Origin: Nitrobacteraceae bacterium AZCC 1564
GTDB taxonomy: Bacteria > Pseudomonadota > Alphaproteobacteria > Rhizobiales > Xanthobacteraceae
DNA length: 64,000 nt
Direction of reading: 5' to 3'
Assembly (NCBI GenBank): GCA_036924835.1
Contig: JBAGRR010000001.1
Span: 3,921,001-3,985,000, forward strand
This document shows positions 25,218-34,152 of this stretch, piece after piece. The first letter of the stretch is position 1; every line of letters starts with the position of its first letter. Both the position numbers and the translations under genes were made by a program. The notes under the pieces were generated by a model. The model saw only the letters and a program-made list of their open reading frames with translations, did no database searches and was not told the DNA's origin.

Positions 25218-28200
25218 TTATGCCACGTTTTGATCGAGAACCTTCATCGCACCGTCGAGGTCGACAGAGACCAACTGCGACACGCCACGCTCAGCCATGG
25301 TGACGCCGAACAACCGGTTCATGCGGGCCATGGTGATCGGGTTGTGGGTGATGATGATGAAGCGGGTCTCGGTCGAGCCGGTCATCTCATGCAGCAGGTC
25401 GCAGAACCGCTCGACGTTGTGGTCGTCAAGCGGCGCGTCGACTTCGTCCAGCACGCAGATCGGTGAAGGGTTGGTGAGGAACACCGCGAAGATCAACGCC
25501 ATGGCCGTCAGCGCCTGTTCGCCGCCGGACAGCAGCGACAGCGACTGTGGCTTCTTGCCGGGCGGCTTGGCGATGATTTCAAGGCCTGCCTCCAGCGGAT
25601 CATCGCTCTCAATCAGGTGCAGTTCGGCTTGACCGCCACCGAATAGCTCGGTGAACAGACGCTTGAAGTGACCGTTGACCACTTCGAACGACGTTAGCAG
25701 GCGTTCACGAGCTTCCTTGTTGAGGCTCTGGATGCCTTGCCGAAGGCGCTTGATCGCTTCGACCAGATCATCGCGCTCGGTGGCCAGAGTTCCATGTTGC
25801 CCCTCGACCTCGCGCAATTCTTCCTCGGCGCGCAGGTTGACGGCGCCAAGACGCTCGCGGTCGCGGCGAAGCTTTTCCAAGTCGCCTTCAATGTCGGCAA
25901 CCGGCGGCAATTCCGTGCCCGGCTCGATTTCGGCCATGGCGGCGACGCCATGCGGTTCGACTTCCAGCATGTCGCGAATTTCGCGCTCGATGTCTTCAAG
26001 CCGACGCTGCGTGCCTTCCATGCGCTCTTCAGAACGTGCACAGGCTGCGCGCGCGGCAGAGAGGGCTTCAAGCGACGCGCGGGCTTCGCGGTCGGTCTCC
26101 GCCATCAGGCCTTCTGCGGTGGCGAGAGCGTCGGCAGCAGCGCGCCGTTCCTCTTCTGCGGCTTCGATCTCGTTGATGATCGAGCGGCGCTTCTCGGCGA
26201 AGATGGCTGGCGCTTCCGCAAGCTCTTCGCGCTCATTTTTGAGCTCGACGATGCGGGCTTCAATGGTGGATGCCTGCGAGACCGCATTTTCCTTGCGGTT
26301 TTGCCACTCGTTACGTTCGGCGAGAATGGCCTGCACGCGACGGTCTGCGAGCTCAGCCTCACGCGCGAGCGCCTGGGCCTCAGCGCGAACCTGAGCAGCC
26401 ATGCGGCGATGGCCTTCCATATCCGCACGCGCCGCGGCGAGGCGTTCTTCGGTCTCTGCGCTCGCTGGCAACTCGTCCAGGGCGCCGACAGCGGTTTCGT
26501 GCGCGCCCTCCACTTCGGCGCGATCCGCTGCCAGACGCGCATGGGCTTCATCGAGAGCGGAGCGGCGGGTGGCGTGACGGCTGATCTCGAGCTCGGCCGC
26601 TGCATGGCGCTCCTTCGCGGCGTTGGCCTCGCGTTGCGCGGCCCGCGCGGCTTCGCGCGCGGCGCTTTCCGCGGCTGCAGCCGCCTTCAGTTCGGCTTCT
26701 GCGGTTTCCAGCGCCTGACGCTTGGCGACGACGTCTGCGCGCGCCTGGCCAAGGTCGGCTTCGATATCGACGAGCCGGGCGCGCTCCGCCAGGCGCCGCG
26801 CGGCACCGGTCGGGGCGTGGGCCGCAGCGACGAAACCGTCCCAGCGCCACAGATCGCCTTCGGGCGACACCAGTCGCTGGCCGGTCTTCAACTTCGAGGC
26901 CAGTTGCGGGCCACGCTCGCGGCTGACGACGCCGATCTGAGCCAGGCGCCGGGCCAGTTCGGGCGGCGCAGTCACGTGGGAGGCCAGTGCTTCGACGCCG
27001 TCGGGCAGCGAAGGATCGCCGTGGTTGACGCCGAGGTTCGACCAGCGCATCGGCGCGCTTTCGTCGACCGGCGCGTCGAGATCGTCGCCCAGCGCTGCGC
27101 CGAGTGCCTTTTCAAAGCCCTTTGCGACGCTGACGCCGTCGATGATCGGCGGCCAAAGATTTTTGGTTTCGCCCATGACAAGCTTGGAGATCGTCTTGGC
27201 TTCAGTCTCGAGGCGCTGCACGCGCTTGTCCGCTTCAGCGAGCGGCGCACGTGAGGCTTCGAGACGAGCCCGTGCATCCACGTGAGCGGCTTCGCTCGCC
27301 TGCGTGGTGGCTTCGCTTTCCGCGAGATTCTGTTCAGCGGCTTCCACTGCGGCGACCAGCGCATCAATATCGCCAAGCCCACCGGTTTCCACGGCGAGCT
27401 TTTCGATCTCGCTTTCGACGTTGGCGATTTCCTGACCGAGCCGTGCGAGGCGATCGCGGTGGGTGCGGACGTTGGCTTCGAGCTGGTTGCGCTTGGCGGT
27501 GGCGTCAGCCAGCGCAGTGGTCAATTCCGAGAAGGTGCGTTCGGCTGCTGCCAGGATGGCTTCCGCCTCCGACACGCGCTCGTCGGCGCCGCTGCGCTTC
27601 TCGACGCGCGACTTGATCTCTTCCTTGAGCTCAACGTCTTCCGTTTCGAGACGGGCGAGCGCGACATCGGCGTCGGACAACTGGCGCTGTTCGCGCTCGA
27701 TATCGGCCGCGAACTGCGTCAGGCGGCGGTCCAGTTCGCTGCCGCGTTCCTTGGCGCGCGCTTCTTCGCGATCCAGCATTTCGCGCGCATTGGTCAGCCG
27801 CTGCAGGCCCGCAGCAGCACGCGCTTCCGCGTCGCGGAGGCTTGGCAGTTCGGAGGCGCGGATCGCCTGGATACGCGCAGATTCAGCCTGTTCGCGCGTA
27901 CGCTCGGCCTGCTCGCGGACATTCAGTTCATGCGTGCGGCCGGCTTCGGCCACATCGGCATGCGCTTGGACCCAACGCAGGTGAAACAACATGGCCTCGG
28001 CCTTGCGGACCTTGGCAGCGACTTCGCGATAGCGGATGGCCTGCCGCGCCTGCTTTTTCAGGCCTTCGACCTGACCTGCGAGCTGGCCGATGACATCTTC
28101 GACGCGCGTGAGATTGGTTTCTGCGGCCTTGAGGCGCAGTTCAGCTTCATGGCGCCGTGCGTGAAGTCCAGCGACGCCCGCTGCGTCTTCAAGTACGCGG

Positions 28201-28682
28201 CGGCGCTGTTCAGGCTTGGCCTGGATGATTTCACCGATCTTGCCTTGGTGGACCAGCGCAGGCGAACGCGCACCGGTGGCGGCATCCGCAAACATGATCT
28301 GCACGTCGCGGGCACGAACGTCTTTGCCGTTGATGCGATAGACTGAACCTGCTTCGCGCTCGATGCGGCGCGAAATATCCAGCATGTCGAATTCGTTCAT
28401 GGCCGCAGGGGCAGAGCGGTCGGTGTTGTCGACCGTCATCGTCACTTCGGCATGGTTGCGTGCAGGGCGGTTACCGGATCCGGCAAAGATCACGGCATCC
28501 ATGTCGGCTGCGCGCAACGATTTATGCGAGGTTTCGCCCATGACCCAGCGCAGCGCCTCGACGAGGTTCGACTTGCCGCAGCCGTTCGGACCGACGACAC
28601 CGGTGAGGCCGGGTTCGATCAGAAAGTCGGTTGGTTCAACGAATGATTTGAAGCCATGAAGGCGAAGACGCGTCAGTTTCAT
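25218..28682 (-). CDS. smc: Chromosome segregation ATPase SMC
   Basis: An 1154-residue SMC protein that condenses and organises the chromosome with ScpA/ScpB. The N-terminal head has Walker A GPNGCGKSN (31-39). Two long coiled coils rich in Ala/Glu/Arg flank a hinge at about 520-640. The C-terminal head has the ABC signature LSGGEQALTAMAL and Walker B CVLDEVDAPLDDHN. Length and order fit the family. It is read away from the DsbA-like gene, with repeat loci on both sides (25047-25214 and 28905-29031). Confidence 0.97.
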   Translation of the reverse strand: MKLTRLRLHGFKSFVEPTDFLIEPGLTGVVGPNGCGKSNLVEALRWVMGETSHKSLRAADMDAVIFAGSGNRPARNHAEVTMTVDNTDRSAPAAMNEFDMLDISRRIEREAGSVYRINGKDVRARDVQIMFADAATGARSPALVHQGKIGEIIQAKPEQRRRVLEDAAGVAGLHARRHEAELRLKAAETNLTRVEDVIGQLAGQVEGLKKQARQAIRYREVAAKVRKAEAMLFHLRWVQAHADVAEAGRTHELNVREQAERTREQAESARIQAIRASELPSLRDAEARAAAGLQRLTNAREMLDREEARAKERGSELDRRLTQFAADIEREQRQLSDADVALARLETEDVELKEEIKSRVEKRSGADERVSEAEAILAAAERTFSELTTALADATAKRNQLEANVRTHRDRLARLGQEIANVESEIEKLAVETGGLGDIDALVAAVEAAEQNLAESEATTQASEAAHVDARARLEASRAPLAEADKRVQRLETEAKTISKLVMGETKNLWPPIIDGVSVAKGFEKALGAALGDDLDAPVDESAPMRWSNLGVNHGDPSLPDGVEALASHVTAPPELARRLAQIGVVSRERGPQLASKLKTGQRLVSPEGDLWRWDGFVAAAHAPTGAARRLAERARLVDIEADLGQARADVVAKRQALETAEAELKAAAAAESAAREAARAAQREANAAKERHAAAELEISRHATRRSALDEAHARLAADRAEVEGAHETAVGALDELPASAETEERLAAARADMEGHRRMAAQVRAEAQALAREAELADRRVQAILAERNEWQNRKENAVSQASTIEARIVELKNEREELAEAPAIFAEKRRSIINEIEAAEEERRAAADALATAEGLMAETDREARASLEALSAARAACARSEERMEGTQRRLEDIEREIRDMLEVEPHGVAAMAEIEPGTELPPVADIEGDLEKLRRDRERLGAVNLRAEEELREVEGQHGTLATERDDLVEAIKRLRQGIQSLNKEARERLLTSFEVVNGHFKRLFTELFGGGQAELHLIESDDPLEAGLEIIAKPPGKKPQSLSLLSGGEQALTAMALIFAVFLTNPSPICVLDEVDAPLDDHNVERFCDLLHEMTGSTETRFIIITHNPITMARMNRLFGVTMAERGVSQLVSVDLDGAMKVLDQNVA

Positions 28683-28904
28683 GCTGTCGATGCTCGTTTG
28701 GCGGGGGAAAATTCACCTGCCGGGACAAGGCTGTAGCACGCCCATCCATCATATCTGAGTCGCGGTATGCGTCTCGAACTGTCCGCACAATGGCGAGGCT
28801 GGCCGCGGAGGGCAACCTGGGCCAGGGGCTTTTCCCAAGGGATTTCGGCGAAAATAGTCGATTCTAAAAGGATTTCTCCGCCCACGGCGAGGTTCCGTGG
28901 GCGG

Positions 28905-29031
28905 CTAGTGTGGCGGCTCAGAAGTCCGCATCATTCGTGCAGCGAGTCTGGAATGCGGACTTCTGAGCCAAAGCCACACTAGCATTTTGATTTTGCTAGT
29001 GTCCTTTCGCCATTCGGAGGCGGGACACTAG
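28905..29031. repeat. Bipartite CTAG palindrome with collapsed A hairpin (locus 4)
   Basis: Hairpin B (28905-28982) is complete, with inner stem GGCTCAGAAGTCCGCATC. The spacer is cattttgattttg. Hairpin A (28996-29031) is reduced to 36 bp: outer arms CTAGTGTCC / GGACACTAG are kept, and only a four-base inner pair CGCC / GGCG remains. The orientation is B-spacer-A, reverse of loci 1-3. It fills most of the 28683-29038 gap upstream of smc. A separate CGCCCACGG / CCGTGGGCG hairpin sits at about 28880-28903. Confidence 0.9.
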
Positions 29032-29038
29032 TTCCGGC

Positions 29039-29695
29039 TCAGCTCTTGAGCAGCGGGTTGATCAGCTTCTGGAAACCTTCCAGCGAGGTCTCGCCCTTCA
29101 CCAGGGTTCCATTGATGAAGAAGCTGGGCGTCGAATTGACCTTGAGCTTGCTATAGGCCTGTTCGCGCACGTCCAGGATGCCCTTCTGGATCTTCGGATC
29201 GCCCTGAACACAATCTTTGATCATCTGTTCGCTGAAACCGGCCTGCTTGCCGACGCGGTTGATGGTGCCAAGTGCATCAGAGGCAAGATCGTTCTGTTGC
29301 TTGAACAGGATATCGACCACTGTGAAATATTTCTGGGCATCGTCCTTGGCCACGCAGCGCGCGAGCGCCGATGCCGCCAGCGCAACCTGATCCAGCGGGA
29401 ATTCGCGGAAAATGAAGCGCACCTTGCCGGTATCGATGTACTCCGACTTCAGCTTGGGGAACACCTCATTGGTGAAGGCGGCGCAGTGCGGGCAAGTCAT
29501 CGATGCGTACTCGATGATGGTCACTGGAGCGTCCTTGGAGCCCAGTGCCATATCACCCAGCGGGCTCGGCTTGTTGAGGTCCTCAGCGGATTGCGCATTC
29601 GCCACGCTGACAAGCTGCCATGGCGACAGACCGGCGGTGGCGGCGAGGCCGGTGAAGGCGAGGGCGGCGGTGAAGGTGCGGCGCGTAATGTTCAA
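29039..29695 (-). CDS. DsbA-like thiol:disulfide oxidoreductase
   Basis: A 218-residue exported thioredoxin-fold protein. The N-terminus NITRRTFTAALAFTGLAA resembles a Tat-type signal, and the active site CPHC lies in YASMTCPHCAAF. C-terminal VNSTPSFFINGTLVKGE carries the cis-proline. I prefer the TTG start at 29695, which has GGAG eight bases upstream. The ATG at 29722 is also in frame but begins only five bases from repeat locus 5 with no ribosome-binding site. The family oxidises or isomerises periplasmic disulfides. Confidence 0.88.
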   Translation of the reverse strand: MNITRRTFTAALAFTGLAATAGLSPWQLVSVANAQSAEDLNKPSPLGDMALGSKDAPVTIIEYASMTCPHCAAFTNEVFPKLKSEYIDTGKVRFIFREFPLDQVALAASALARCVAKDDAQKYFTVVDILFKQQNDLASDALGTINRVGKQAGFSEQMIKDCVQGDPKIQKGILDVREQAYSKLKVNSTPSFFINGTLVKGETSLEGFQKLINPLLKS

Positions 29696-29726
29696 CGGTC
29701 TGCTCCAGAAAATATGGTGCACGGCG

Positions 29727-29894
29727 CTAGTGCGGTGGATCTGACGTTCGTATCAGCATTAACCGCTGATCCATCATACGAACGTCAGATCCAAAACCGC
29801 ACTAGGTTCTTACTTTTTGCTAGTGTCCTTAGGTTCTGACATTCGTAAACGAGCTAACCGCAAACTAATACGAATGTCAGAACCGGGACACTAG
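29727..29894. repeat. Bipartite CTAG palindrome, complete copy (locus 5)
   Basis: Hairpin B spans 29727-29805, with outer arms CTAGTGCGG / CCGCACTAG and inner stem GGATCTGACGTTCGTAT. The spacer is gttcttactttttg. Hairpin A spans 29820-29894, with outer CTAGTGTCC and GGACACTAG and inner GGTTCTGACATTCGTA. The outer arms of B carry a T-to-C change matched by A-to-G on the other side. Both inner stems share the core CTGAC-TTCGTA. The copy lies between the DsbA-like gene and the dciA-like gene, both on the minus strand. Confidence 0.92.
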
Positions 29895-29977
29895 CTCACG
29901 CCTGATGCGGATGTTCGCTAACTTGAAACGGCAAATGTGGCAATGCCGGGCTGCAATTTCAGGTGTTGGCTCAACCG

Positions 29978-30458
29978 TCAATTTCGCTTGATCGAGGCCC
30001 CGAGTCGGGCCAGCGCTGTGCGCAGGCTGTCATCTTCGACCGCAGAAAGACTGGAGGCGACTTTGGCCACTGCGGCTTCGTCGCGGTCCCTTGGCAGGCC
30101 TGCGTGTGCTTTTACGGGTCAGTGGCGCCTGCCGCAGCGCGATTCGGCCGATCGCGTTCCAGCCGAAAAAGCGGTTCACGCGTTCGATAATCACATCTGA
30201 CGTGTGCTGGATTTCGAGCGCCATCGGTCCTTCGACCCGCAGCACCAGGGTGGCGGGCTCCGGCGGCTGGTCTCCGACGGGCCGAACCCATTGAATTTTC
30301 ATCGGCTCGGAATTCGCACCCACATGGGCGCCCACGATGTCCGCCCAGCGCGTCACCAGTTCGCGTGACGCGAAGCCTTGCTTGGCGAACGCGTCCTTCA
30401 AGGCCGGGCCGAGAAGCACGGATAACGGTTTGGCGAAAAGGGGACCGGGCTTGTTCAT
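29978..30458 (-). pseudogene. DciA/DUF721-like gene with an apparent frameshift
   Basis: The uninterrupted frame from ATG 30458 encodes a DUF721 (DciA-like) domain: FASRELVTRWADIVGAHV, then LVLRVEGPMALEIQHTSDVIIERVNRFFGWNAIGRIALRQAPL. It stops at 30030 after an Arg/Ser-rich tail that looks out of frame. In the neighbouring frame the sequence continues as RDEAAVAKVASSLSAVEDD, then SLRTALARLGASIKRN, and stops at 29978. That is the kind of C-terminus expected for this family. So one base appears gained or lost near 30090-30120. The DUF721 core is intact, so a shortened protein may still work, or this may be a sequencing error. DciA proteins help load the replicative helicase. Confidence 0.75.
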
Positions 30459-30485
30459 TGGCTGTGGTCATGCCTACAAGAAGGT

Positions 30486-31616
30486 ATGACTGTAGCAGGC
30501 ACGACCGCGCGGCGAAACAAACTAGTGTCCCGATCCACTGCACCAGCGCTCGAAAAATCGCCGAACGAAAGTGGGCGCGGGGTGTTGTTGCTCGCGTGGT
30601 ACGACCGCCATCGCCGTCAGTTGCCCTGGCGCGCGCTGCCTGGCGAGCGGCAAGATCCATATCGGGTGTGGCTTTCGGAAATTATGCTGCAGCAGACGAC
30701 CGTGAAAGCGGTTGGCCCGTATTTCCAAAAATTCACAGCACGCTGGCCCACGGTCGCCGCACTTGGTTCCGCGTCGCTGGATGACGTGCTGCGGATGTGG
30801 GCGGGACTTGGCTATTATTCGCGAGCTCGCAATCTTCATGCGTGTGCAGTTGCCGTCTTGCGGGATCATGCTGGCGTGTTTCCCGACACGGAGGAAGACC
30901 TGCGAACTCTTCCGGGCATCGGCCCTTACACCGCAGCTGCCATTGCGGCCATTGCATTCGACCGGCATACGATGCCGGTGGACGGCAATATCGAGCGGGT
31001 AGTGTCGCGGCTGTTCGCCGTGGAGGAGCCGCTGCCGAAATCGAAACCGCAAATCCAGGCGCTGGCCACGACATTGCTGTGGGATTCCCGTGCAGGTGAC
31101 AGTGCACAGGCGTTGATGGATCTCGGCGCGACGATCTGCACGCCGAAGAAGCCAGCGTGTGCGCTGTGCCCGCTCAACGATGATTGTACCGCGCGCACGC
31201 GTGGCGATCAGGAGACGTTCCCGCGCAAGGCTCCGAAGAAAAACGGCAACCAGCGACGTGGCGCAGCGTTCGTCGTAACGCGTGGTGATGAGATTCTGGT
31301 TCGCACGCGTCCCGAGAAAGGGCTGCTCGGCGGCATGACGGAAGTGCCGACGTCGGAATGGATTGCCGGTCACGACGACGAGGCTGCACTTGGTCATGCA
31401 CCTGTGTTGAAAGGAGCAACACATTGGCATCGCAAGGTGGGTGTCGTGACTCACGTGTTCACCCACTTTCCACTCGAGCTTGTCGTTTATACCGCCAGCG
31501 TGCCATCGCGAGCCCGTGCGCCTGATGGGATGCGCTGGGTGCCCATTGCGACCCTGAAAGACGAAGCGTTGCCGAACGTCATGCGCAAGGTGATCGCGCA
31601 CGGCCTTGGTGACTAA
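30486..31616 (+). CDS. mutY: A/G-specific adenine glycosylase
   Basis: A 376-residue DNA repair enzyme that removes adenine opposite 8-oxoguanine. The catalytic Glu is in the SEIMLQQTTV block, the helix-hairpin-helix reads LPGIGPYTAAAIAAIAF, and the catalytic Asp is in PVDGNIERV. The [4Fe-4S] cysteines have CX6CX2CX5C spacing (CTPKKPACALCPLNDDC). A C-terminal Nudix-like domain (GAAFVVTRGDEILV onward) recognises 8-oxoG. The first 32 codons from ATG 30486 include a remnant of the CTAG repeat. The conserved protein begins near LLLAWYDRHRRQLPWR, so an in-frame GTG at 30582 could be the real start. It is divergent from dciA-like by only 27 bases. Confidence 0.93.
   Translation: MTVAGTTARRNKLVSRSTAPALEKSPNESGRGVLLLAWYDRHRRQLPWRALPGERQDPYRVWLSEIMLQQTTVKAVGPYFQKFTARWPTVAALGSASLDDVLRMWAGLGYYSRARNLHACAVAVLRDHAGVFPDTEEDLRTLPGIGPYTAAAIAAIAFDRHTMPVDGNIERVVSRLFAVEEPLPKSKPQIQALATTLLWDSRAGDSAQALMDLGATICTPKKPACALCPLNDDCTARTRGDQETFPRKAPKKNGNQRRGAAFVVTRGDEILVRTRPEKGLLGGMTEVPTSEWIAGHDDEAALGHAPVLKGATHWHRKVGVVTHVFTHFPLELVVYTASVPSRARAPDGMRWVPIATLKDEALPNVMRKVIAHGLGD
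30522..30534. repeat. CTAG palindrome remnant inside the mutY 5' end (locus 6)
   Basis: CTAGTGTCCCGAT matches the left end of hairpin A; no matching right arm follows. It is read in frame in the predicted MutY N-terminus as part of NKLVSRST. Confidence 0.6.
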
Positions 31617-31674
31617 GCAGACTTGGCGAATTCCTCGAAGGCGTAGTCGATCATCTATCCCGTGCTCGACAGCA

Positions 31675-31795
31675 CTAGTGTGCGGCTCTGACGTTCCTTT
31701 CAGTTTTGCTGCGCACTCTTCGAAGGAACGTCAGAGCCAAAAGCCACACTAGAGTTTGTATTTGCTAGTGTTCCTTTGGTTCTGACATTCGTAAA
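31675..31795. repeat. CTAG palindrome: complete B hairpin plus half of A (locus 7)
   Basis: Hairpin B spans 31675-31752 (inner stem GGCTCTGACGTTCCTTTC in pattern, outer CTAGTGTG / CACACTAG). After spacer agtttgtatttg, the left arm of A (31765 to about 31795) reads CTAGTGTTCCTTTGGTTCTGA and continues acattcgtaaa, closely matching locus 5 A. The right arm is missing; the monooxygenase coding sequence takes over. Confidence 0.88.
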
Positions 31796-33068
31796 GTGCC
31801 TGCTGCGAGGTGATACGCACAATCGGCGGCTTTGCGTTCAGTGCATCGACCTGGAAGCCCGCGACGCGCTTGTACGTGTTGGCGATGTCTTCGAGTTCCT
31901 GCTGTGAAAGCACATCGGTCACAACGTTGAAGCCATCGGGCGCGCGTTCTTCGACCAGTTGCATCACCTGTTCCGGACCGTTGCGGCGGTTCAGCTTCAC
32001 GAGTTCGGTGGTGGCGGGCCGGCGCTCGGCTTCGTAGGCTTGAAGCGCTGCAGATGTCTCGCCGTGATGGAGGATTTCGCGGGTCAGCACGCGGGCGTCG
32101 AGAATGGCCTGCGAGGCACCATTCGAGCCGATTGGGTACATCGGATGAGCGGCATCGCCCAGCAGCGTGACATTGCCGAACGTCCAGCGATCGAGCGGAT
32201 CGCGATCGACCAGCGGGTACTCATAGGCGTGCGTGCAGTCGCGGATCAGCGCCGGGACATCGAGCCAATCAAACGTCCAGTTCTCGAACCACGGCAGGAA
32301 CTCGTCGAGCTTCGCCGCGCGATTGTAATCCTCGCGCCGCCACTGATAGGTCGGCGGCAGCAGACGCTCGGCGATCCAGTTGATCCGGAATTTTCCATTC
32401 GGCAGTGGCGCCTTGGAAATTGGGTAACAGACGAATTTCAAGACCTCGTGCCCGGCCATGATCATCGTGCGCCCGGAGAGGAATGCGTCGCTCTCGGTGA
32501 TGCCGCGCCAGAGAATGCGGCCGTTCCAGATCGGCGCACCTTCCTGCGGGTAGAGTTTCTGGCGAATTGCAGAATGGATGCCATCCGCTGCAATCAGCAG
32601 CGAGCCTTCATACGTTCCGGCGCTCTGCGCCGTTGCCTTGTTCAGAAAGTCCGCGCGCACACCGTCCGGCGTGTCAGTGAAATTTGCGAGGTGATGGCTG
32701 GTGAGAACGTTCTCGGTGCCGAGACGCTCGATCACGGTATCAAGCAGGATTTGTTGCAGCACGCCGCGGTGGATCGAGAACTGCGGCCACTTGTATCCCG
32801 CGTCCAGACCGCGCGGCTCGGTCCAGATCGGCTTGCCGTGTTTTGAAAAGAACGACAGCTCTTTCGTACGGACACCGGCAGCGTCCAGCTTGTCGAGCAA
32901 GCCAAGCTCAGTCAGTTCGCGAACGGCGTGGGGCAGCACATTGATGCCGACGCCGAGCGGCTTCAATTCGCTGACGCTCTCAAAAACGCGGCACGGAATG
33001 CCGATCTGGTGAAGACTGAGTGCGAGCGTCAATCCGCCAATGCCGCCGCCTGCGATGAGAATGGTCAT
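31749..33068 (-). CDS. FAD-dependent aromatic-ring monooxygenase family protein
   Basis: A 439-residue flavin monooxygenase of the salicylate/3-hydroxybenzoate hydroxylase group. The FAD-binding GxGxxG is in ILIAGGGIGGLTLALSL at the N-terminus. The second FAD motif is GDAAHPMYPIGSNGASQAI near residue 310, and DG motif residues are in LLIAADGIHSAIRQ. ATG at 33068 is preferred because GAGG lies six bases upstream; ATG 33095 is in frame but less good. The last 14 residues or so (ECQNQRNTSKYKL) and the stop are encoded by repeat locus 7. The substrate is unknown. Confidence 0.88.
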   Translation of the reverse strand: MTILIAGGGIGGLTLALSLHQIGIPCRVFESVSELKPLGVGINVLPHAVRELTELGLLDKLDAAGVRTKELSFFSKHGKPIWTEPRGLDAGYKWPQFSIHRGVLQQILLDTVIERLGTENVLTSHHLANFTDTPDGVRADFLNKATAQSAGTYEGSLLIAADGIHSAIRQKLYPQEGAPIWNGRILWRGITESDAFLSGRTMIMAGHEVLKFVCYPISKAPLPNGKFRINWIAERLLPPTYQWRREDYNRAAKLDEFLPWFENWTFDWLDVPALIRDCTHAYEYPLVDRDPLDRWTFGNVTLLGDAAHPMYPIGSNGASQAILDARVLTREILHHGETSAALQAYEAERRPATTELVKLNRRNGPEQVMQLVEERAPDGFNVVTDVLSQQELEDIANTYKRVAGFQVDALNAKPPIVRITSQQALYECQNQRNTSKYKL

Positions 33069-33134
33069 GTCGAGCCTCGTGATACCGGGGGTCATCGCAT
33101 GAGACCGCGGTTGATCGCAACCATCAAAGCCATT

Positions 33135-34058
33135 TCAGGCCGTGTTTCGCTGCGGCCGGTCCAGTTCACGGCTAACGTCGCTGATGAGCTTTCTCAACCA
33201 GATCGACCCCGGATCCATCTGTGACCGGGTTGGATAGAACATGAATTGTCGATCGATCCCCGGATCAATCGGCGGCGAGACGGTTATGAGCTTGAGCGGC
33301 TTTTCGACTGCACGGATGAGGCGGCGCGGCACGAACGCCACCAGATCGGTGCGGGCCGCGACGTGCAGCGCTTCGATGTAACTCGGTACCACCAGCGCGA
33401 TATGCCGCTCCAGGCCCTTGGTGCGCAACCAGTCGTCGATCAGATCAACACTTTGCCCTCGGATGACCACGGCGACGTGACGGGCTTTGAAGAACGTGTC
33501 CGCATTCTTTAGCCGTGCGCCGACCGGATGTCCCTGCCGGACGGCCAGCGCATCGGAGTCCGTGTAGATCTGTTGCCGGTGAAAGCCCTTGAACGCATCG
33601 CCGATACTGATGACGATATCGAGGGTGCGCGCGAATTCCGCCGTGAGAATGGCTGGACCTCGCCATGGCACGATCTCGATCGCGATACCTGGTGCAATTC
33701 CATCGAGTTTTTTCATCAACGGTGGAATGAGAAGCTCAACGGCGAGGTCCGGCATCATCAAGCGAAATCGCCGTTCGCTGCGGGCGGCGTCAAATTCATC
33801 AGGCACGAACAGGCCGCGGACCTGTTCGAGGGCCTGAGCCAGCGGCCCTCGCAACGCGTGTGCACGCGGCGTCAGCTCCATGCGCGGGCCGACACGTACC
33901 AGCAATGGATCGCCGAGGGTATCCCGCAATCGCCGAAGCGCGTGGCTCGCCGCCGGTTGCGACAGGCCGATGCGCATGGCCGCGCGGCCCACATTGGCTT
34001 CGCGCAGCAAGGCGTCCAGCGCCACGAGCAGGTTGAGATCAATCGAAGCTAAATTCAT
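33135..34058 (-). CDS. LysR family transcriptional regulator
   Basis: A 307-residue regulator with an N-terminal winged helix-turn-helix: LNLLVALDALLREANVGRAAMRIGLSQPAASHALRRLR, followed by LGDPLLVRV. The C-terminal part is a periplasmic-binding-like effector domain (ALVVPSYIEALHVAARTDLVAFVPRRLI). It resembles the NodD/PcpR-type branch with the SLQPAxSHALxRLR helix. ATG at 34058 gives the standard LysR N-terminus; upstream in-frame starts are not conserved. It is divergent from a SnoaL-like gene and next to a monooxygenase gene, either of which it may control. Confidence 0.9.
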   Translation of the reverse strand: MNLASIDLNLLVALDALLREANVGRAAMRIGLSQPAASHALRRLRDTLGDPLLVRVGPRMELTPRAHALRGPLAQALEQVRGLFVPDEFDAARSERRFRLMMPDLAVELLIPPLMKKLDGIAPGIAIEIVPWRGPAILTAEFARTLDIVISIGDAFKGFHRQQIYTDSDALAVRQGHPVGARLKNADTFFKARHVAVVIRGQSVDLIDDWLRTKGLERHIALVVPSYIEALHVAARTDLVAFVPRRLIRAVEKPLKLITVSPPIDPGIDRQFMFYPTRSQMDPGSIWLRKLISDVSRELDRPQRNTA

Positions 34059-34101
34059 AGAACGAATATATATCATATGGACTATCGATTGGAAGAATGA
34101 A

Positions 34102-34118
34102 GTATTCGCGGCCAATAC
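34102..34118. promoter_or_regulatory. Candidate LysR operator
   Basis: GTATT-N7-AATAC lies in the 94-base divergent interval between the LysR gene and the SnoaL-like gene, the usual place for a LysR box. The dyad is short, so this is a suggestion only. Confidence 0.4.
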
Positions 34119-34152
34119 TCTCCTCATGATCTCGACCAATGGAGAGAGCGAT

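Noticed and set aside
25737-27254. A 505-codon open frame on the plus strand opposite smc
   Set aside because: It lies antisense to the coiled-coil region of a clearly real smc gene. GC-rich third positions keep such shadow frames open, and the translation shows no domain pattern.
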